Of a DNA stretch of 25,517 bases, positions 21,084 through 25,517 are shown one piece after another (position 1 is the stretch's first letter; each line of letters begins with the position of its first letter). The notes beneath the pieces were generated by a model. It did not search any database. It saw nothing but the letters and a program-made list of their open reading frames with translations, and was not told where the DNA came from. The stretch covers positions 1 to 25,517 of the forward strand of contig JAIPMN010004317.1 in assembly GCA_020650975.1 (NCBI GenBank), written 5' to 3'. A program made the position numbers and the translations under genes. Source of the stretch: Apostichopus californicus. Its lineage: Eukaryota > Echinodermata > Holothuroidea > Aspidochirotida > Stichopodidae.

Positions 21084-21121
21084 AATGGTGACTTCTGGAA
21101 AATGGTACAATCAGAATAAAA
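21077..21121 (-). CDS. Scramblase start exon: 5'UTR plus ATG TCA G
   Basis: A good minus-strand acceptor (pyrimidine-rich tract ending TTTTTACAG at 21122) opens a 45-bp exon. It ends in the donor GTAGGA at 21076-21071. The only ATG is at 21083-21081, with A at position -3. Coding sequence here is ATG TCA G. The leftover G joins AA of the next exon to make Glu, giving [15 protein letters not shown]. The next exon has no ATG before its acceptor, so a separate start exon is required, and this one fits in phase and context. A second possible acceptor (TTTTCCAG, ending at 21095) would give an 18-bp exon with the same ATG. Confidence 0.6.
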
Positions 21122-21289
21122 CTGTAAAAATAAAATGGGAGAAAAGTGTAAACAAATCTATAAAAAAGGTCCAAACTGTGTTTTTGTTGTTCATTCTGTA
21201 AATAATGAATGTTCAAACAGTAAGAAAATCTATCAGGTACTTTGATGACAATATGAAAGGAATAAATTGCCTAGCCTAATCGATCTCCC

Positions 21290-21480
21290 TACTACTCGGA
21301 GTACTACTACTTTGTACTAGCCTAGGTAGTACTGTTGCCAGTGTTGGTTAGGCCTATGCCTAGGGGAGTAGGTTGATTAAGTTAGGCTTCACTGTTACGA
21401 AGTAAGATATCCTAACAAGTTAGGCCGAGCCTAGCCTAAGTCCAACATTAACAAACGCCTAACAGTAACAGTATTAAGCC
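21290..21480. repeat. Low-complexity CCTAGGCCTA-rich stretch
   Basis: Overlapping GCCTAG, TAGGCCTA, AGCCTAGCC and GTTAGGC words fill this part of the first intron. It resembles the TAGGCCTA-rich repeats I associate with several marine invertebrate genomes. Similar short words recur at 24904-24913. Confidence 0.45.
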
Positions 21481-21590
21481 ATGGTAACCAGATGAAAACA
21501 ATTTTAAGGCCTACAACGGTGCAGAACTCGCAAAAGGTTAGAAAAATGTTGACTTTAATGATTTTTACATGCAGTGCAAAATAAACTTAC

Positions 21591-21650
21591 TTTAAAGGCA
21601 GAAACTACTGGCTATAGCATACGGCCTATCCTATTGCAGTTAATAGTAGC
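21591..21650 (-). other. Candidate untranslated first exon of the scramblase gene
   Basis: On the minus strand a strong donor, GTAAGT, occupies 21590-21585 after CTTTAAA. It lies about 470 bp upstream of the predicted ATG exon and just downstream of CCAAT, CRE-like and GC-box motifs. The 5' boundary given is a guess, because no transcription start can be read from sequence. A competing donor, GTAAAC at 21850-21845 after CATCAAG, could instead end the first exon. RNA evidence would decide between them. Confidence 0.35.
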
Positions 21651-21658
21651 TCAAACTT

Positions 21659-21716
21659 GCCCGCCCATAAACGACCATATACTATCCCTCGGCCTGACGT
21701 TATTTAGGCCAATCTG
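21659..21716. promoter_or_regulatory. Possible promoter-proximal motif cluster
   Basis: Three known element types sit within 58 bp in an otherwise AT-rich area: a GC box (GGGCGGG on the minus strand, 21660-21666), a CRE-like TGACGT (21695-21700) and a CCAAT box in good NF-Y context (GGCCAATCTG, 21707-21716). CpG dinucleotides are also denser from 21660 to 21780 than in the neighbouring introns. Position immediately upstream of the candidate first exon fits the scramblase promoter. Such short motifs also arise by chance, and the direction is inferred. Confidence 0.3.
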
Positions 21717-22397
21717 ACCACAATCGGTAATAACTCCGAAAACCCTCTGGCAAGTCGAACTGAATGTCCGTAACACGCATCTTAACTTTTAGAAACTTAT
21801 CTTAATTTCAATTCAAAATAAAGTAATCACATATGTTTCATATAGTTTACCTTGATGCTTGAACTTCAACTTCTTCGTTGGTGTCCCTGTAGAAGCCCTG
21901 TCTGTAGTATTACAACAAAACACAAGTGTTGAATATTAATGGTAATACCTAATTATAATGTGGTTCGTTCCAAAGTAGACTGCACTGTACTAGTATATAG
22001 TACACGACGTTTTATGTTGATTTGGGTGGAGTTTTTTTTTGGTAAACCACACTTGGCTAGATATGAACCAATCGGACATGCTAGATCGGTCGTTCGCGTA
22101 TTTTGGGAACAGGATACCCCGTGATCTCATGGGTTTTAGTTCGAAAAGAAACAGAAAAACGAGTTGGAATATTTGTAATCGTGTAGTATTCAAAGTGAGG
22201 AATTCTTGCATTTTCCCCAGTCTCCGTCATTTTATATTCTGCAGATATTGTACGCATTTACATAAGCTACTGTCCAATGAAAAAGACCTTTAGAAAAGGA
22301 GAGAATACTGAGAGAAATCTTTCGATAGGGTTATTCAACTCAAACTAGTCTCCTTCAATGGACAGATCATGTCTCGATCTCTTGCCTTAAACTGGAT
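21717..22397. other. Upstream flank, no gene supported
   Basis: This is the sequence upstream of the putative promoter. It holds a second possible donor (GTAAAC at 21850-21845) and overlapping open frames at 21939-22293. None of those matches a known family, and at least some lack usable start contexts. Confidence 0.5.
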
Positions 22398-22743
22398 CAA
22401 GGGCGTAGGAACCGGGGGGCTGGGGGCGCCAGCCCCCCCCCCCCAGTGAAAAATATGGTGGGGCGGATGTATCATTCCGCCCCCCCCCGCTCCGCAGGTC
22501 AGAAAACCCCTTTCTCATTTGGAGCACCAAATTGCATCTAAGGCCAGGTGAAAATGCAAAATTATTTACAAAATGGAGTGGGTGTTGAAGTGTGCTATAT
22601 TGCACCAAATTGCATCTGAGGCCACCTGGAAATGCAAAAAAAAAAATCCGAGGGGGACACCCCCTCCCCTTAGACCCCTCCCCCAGGCCGGCCATCAGTC
22701 TTCAGTCCCCCCCCCCACTCAAAAGTACCTTCCTACGCCACTG
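22398..22743. mobile_element. Non-autonomous hAT-type DNA element (MITE-like), 346 bp
   Basis: The left end reads CAAGGGCGTAGGAA and the right end, read on the other strand, CAGTGGCGTAGGAA. The element is flanked by AACTGGAT at 22390-22397 and again at 22744-22751, an 8-bp target-site duplication. CA..GGCGTAGG ends with an 8-bp duplication are the hAT signature. Inside there is no transposase, only poly-C/poly-G runs and a 37-bp motif (GCACCAAATTGCATCT then GAGGCC or AAGGCC) repeated at 22524 and 22602. Confidence 0.85.
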
Positions 22744-22865
22744 AACTGGATATATGGTTGGTGGGTTTCCCCAGACCTAAAAGGGACATTTGATACTGTT
22801 GACGATTCAATTGCTTTAGATAAACTCATTTTGGAATATATGACTCTGAAAACAAGTGGTTTGGG

Positions 22866-23010
22866 CAGGGGCGTCAATCCCAATTGAAAATTTGGGGAGG
22901 GGGGGGGGCATATAAATGACTGAACATGGATAAAGCTGAAGGAGTGGGGTGTCGGGTGGGGTTCAGGGGCGAACATCCGGGCGGGATCCAGGGGCAGACT
23001 CACAAGTTTG
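22866..23010. mobile_element. Fragments of related CAGGGGCG-type elements
   Basis: CAGGGGCG at 22866 and at 22962, plus CAGGGGCAG near 22990, mix with poly-G and GGGCGGGATCC-like text. These look like nested or truncated ends of elements similar to the complete one to the left. No matching duplication was found, so boundaries are approximate. Confidence 0.45.
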
Positions 23011-23224
23011 ATATGTCAGTCATAAATATATTTTAACAGAGTCACACCTGACAAGCGAATTAAACTAACAAAGAGTTATCTATTTATCAGCCGAGCGTAG
23101 CTTATAGGGCCTTTATCATTATTAATGGAATTGAAACTACACCAAAAACGGAAACATTCTTAAACTTTGCACACCAGAATAAAATCATCTTGTTCTACAA
23201 ATACCTACAACATGCACACACATA

Positions 23225-23540
23225 GGCGTAGGAGCCCAATTTGATTTGGGGGGGGGGGGGGGCTGTAACGACTTAATTGCCCGAAAAAATATAACCAACA
23301 TTTTTTTGGGGGTCCACGCGCGCTGAAAATATTAATTTACATATCACTTTTACATTTGTAATGCCGAATCTGTCGTGCAATCTTAGAACTTTAGTTAATT
23401 ACCAAGGAGATTTTTTTTAAACTATTGATTACCTTTAGCTACATAAAATTTATTTTTCTTTCAGTAGGTGCCCGAAAAATCTTAGCATATTGCCCAAATT
23501 TTCAAAAACATATTTGGTTGGGGGGGGGGCGCCTTCATAA
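23225..23540. mobile_element. Element fragment starting AGGCGTAGGAGCC, poly-G rich
   Basis: CATAGGCGTAGGAGCC at about 23222 resembles a hAT-type left end and is followed by a run of G (from 23248). Related text TGCCCGAAAAA recurs at 23279 and 23468 (GCCCGAAAAA), and a second poly-G run ends in GGGCGCC near 23530. The right end was not located. Confidence 0.4.
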
Positions 23541-23779
23541 AGGCACTATTGTGGGTATCTGGGCACATTCACTTTATCGGAAACATAACAAATGGGGAAT
23601 TTAGGTGTAAATTAATTGTTAGGATTGTGTTATCATTGCTTGTTTTGGTTGCTAAAAAAGACATACGGGGTGGGAGGGGGGGGGGGTACAATTTGGTTGT
23701 GTGGGTGGGCCGTGATAAAGGGGACTGTGCCTCGTAGTTAATTAACAAAAAAGTCAGACCAACAGCCGCCGATTTGAGG

Positions 23780-23914
23780 ATGCAGGGGACTTGTGGGTGG
23801 GGAGGACGGCTGATACTAGGGGTTGCATGGGACTATGGAACAATAATACCTCTCAAACTTTCCAATAGTAGCACAGGAACCCCTGCTCCACCCCTCCGTA
23901 TAGCTACTCCCCTG
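23780..23914. mobile_element. Possible hAT-type right end
   Basis: The stretch ending CCGTATAGCTACTCCCCTG at 23914 reads CAGGGGAGTAGCTATACGG on the other strand, a hAT-like terminus. CAGGGGACTTG at 23783 could be a partner end. The bases flanking the two do not match as a duplication, so this is a fragment or a nested insertion. Confidence 0.35.
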
Positions 23915-25517
23915 AGACAAAATGGCCGCTCTTCAAAGTTTACGACAGTTTCACGTGATATATTGTTTTGGTAAAATCCCAAGTGATGTGGTTTACAAGT
24001 TTGGAATAGGCATTGTTTACCACATATAAATGTCTGGTTCACCCAGTTTCACCTGTGTGATCAATATATGCTAACGATAGAATCCCCCCCCCCCCCCATT
24101 GTAAACATATTTGACCTCGTCTGCATGGAAGATATCATGTTGACAAAATGTCATAAATAGTAACTGCTTGTAAAACGTACGGTAATGTTTCAATCAGATA
24201 TAGATGCACAGGCTACTTTTAGTAGGCCGTATACGGCCCATGTTATTTTAGTGGCATTCACTCAATAACATCCGCGGAAAACTGACCGTCTACATAATAA
24301 TGTAATGATAGACAGCTGTAAGGCAATGTGTTAAATTGGGTTTGGAGTGACGGCGTAAGCTGCTCGAGACTGGGTTCCCTCATGACCCCCATAAGGGTCC
24401 TATGGCGGGCCCCGAAGCCCACGACGACATGGCTTCACGTTCCGTGCTCGCACTGGCGCATATATGGCACCAGCTTGCATTACCGGTGTCGTCGGTGCCG
24501 TCCCCCCCCCCCCCCACCTTCCCTAATATTGCTCTCATTTTGCTGTCTCCCCACTTCCAAATGTCTGGCGCCGCCAATTTTAAGACCTAAGGGAGTTCAA
24601 TGGATTAATGATGGAGCTATATAAGTTAATTTTGAGTGTAATATGGTCTTCATGAATTCATGTGACCTCCATAACATTGTATTTCATGTCAGCTAGTTCA
24701 CTGAGAGACATATTTCCAACCAACTGACCGGTTAAAAGGGTATCATGAGCATCCTGAGTTTTTGCCCCCTCCTCTTCCCCCTTCGCCAAAAAAACCGAAA
24801 AAAAAACAGAAAGTATCATCTGTTGTAGGTTAATGTAGAACAAAGCAATTATTTTACGCCTTGAGTTTTACATTGTCTGTGGTATTCGTGACGTGTAATT
24901 GGAGTAGGCCTATATGGAATAATATGCATGGAGTCGAAAGTGTCACTTTAGAAATATTTCAGACACGATCATACACCCTCTTAATTACCTCGGTAATTCG
25001 AACAGAGATAACGATTTCGTTGTCAAGATGACCAAATACTTTGAATGGACTTCAACTGACGAGTAGGCTACCAAATAGAAGTTTGTATTGGCATTATTCA
25101 TTCTGCAATTAGTTTTGAATATTTATTAACCATTTTGGAGAATTTGAAAGGTGGATGTGAGTCACTTGATTATAAAACCCGCATGCTCATAATGCTGGGA
25201 TCCTGAAATACTGTACTGCAAAACAACAATAGCCCCACGGGATTATTTCAGTCACCCCTTAATAAGAAAAGAAAAGTAAAAAAATACTCGTTCAATGGAA
25301 CTTCGTTTTAACTATCAGTCTGATAATTTTATTGAGTTAAATCCACACCTCTTGTCTCGACAACAGAAAGAAACTTCCACGCCTTATAGAAACTGCATTC
25401 ATCTTGCATGCTTGCAAATGAAATATACTTATTTAACATATTGTGATACCGACACTATATACTGGGTGACATTTAAAGACGGACTGAGGTGAAAGTGAGT
25501 AGTTTATATAAATATAT
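23915..25517. other. Right-hand flank, repeat debris, no gene supported
   Basis: Poly-C runs at about 24085-24098 and 24501-24514 sit in GC-rich text (24340-24580) unlike the AT-rich remainder, and look like further mobile-element remnants. Open frames at 24328-24624 and 25295-25492 are short and show no recognisable domain. The stretch from 24840 to the end is plain AT-rich sequence. Confidence 0.5.

Noticed and set aside
22141-22160. GAAACAGAAA, an IRF/ISRE-like word upstream of a scramblase gene
   Set aside because: PLSCR1 is interferon-induced in vertebrates, but this is a single short purine-rich match, spacing is wrong for a full ISRE, and the likely host is an invertebrate without classical interferons.
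24328-24624. 98-codon plus-strand frame with a Cys/Pro-rich centre
   Set aside because: The PPPPPP run is the poly-C tract translated. The GC-rich block looks like mobile-element debris and the protein has no family resemblance.
25295-25492. 65-codon plus-strand frame near the right edge
   Set aside because: It begins with ATG but has no recognisable domain, biased AT-rich codons and a stop before the nearby GTGAGT. Not enough for a gene call.
1-25517. tRNA, rRNA, CRISPR, bacterial operons or viral genes
   Set aside because: No cloverleaf with a GGTTCGA-type arm, no direct-repeat/spacer array, no Shine-Dalgarno/ORF packing and no reverse transcriptase, integrase or capsid-like frame was seen on either strand.

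Overview
The window reads as animal nuclear DNA. It is AT-rich, has long introns with GT..AG junctions, many simple repeats and poly-G/poly-C runs, and no bacterial gene layout. Its one convincing gene is on the minus strand and encodes a phospholipid scramblase (PLSCR family). Family resemblance plus TAGGCCTA-type repeat sequence suggests a marine invertebrate, possibly an echinoderm or other invertebrate deuterostome. That placement is inference.

Layout, in the direction of transcription (right to left). A possible CCAAT/CRE/GC-box promoter and an untranslated first exon lie near 21.6-21.7 kb. A short exon at 21077-21121 carries the predicted ATG. The remaining coding exons are: proline-rich N-terminus plus start of the scramblase domain at 14453-14725; then 6468-6545, 4491-4620, 3353-3527 and 2238-2399. 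Every junction keeps one reading frame and together they give 275 residues, from Met to the start of the C-terminal membrane helix. The last exon, expected to encode the DFMFFE-like end, is not in the window and should lie left of base 1.

The introns (largest about 7.9 and 6.4 kb) hold no second gene that I can support. They hold a 100-bp tandem repeat whose last copy contains the 5' splice site of the proline-rich exon. They also hold a 110-bp duplication, a ~72-bp repeat array, a 128-bp near-perfect palindrome, poly-G tracts, and a striking excess of the 7-mer TACAGTA/TACTGTA. I hand-counted 62 copies, almost all between 4.1 and 20.3 kb, on both strands equally, and none in a coding exon.

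Right of about 22.3 kb the sequence changes character. It is a patchwork of poly-G/poly-C-rich mobile-element debris, including a 346-bp non-autonomous element with hAT-type ends and an apparent 8-bp target-site duplication. No tRNA, rRNA or CRISPR array was recognised.
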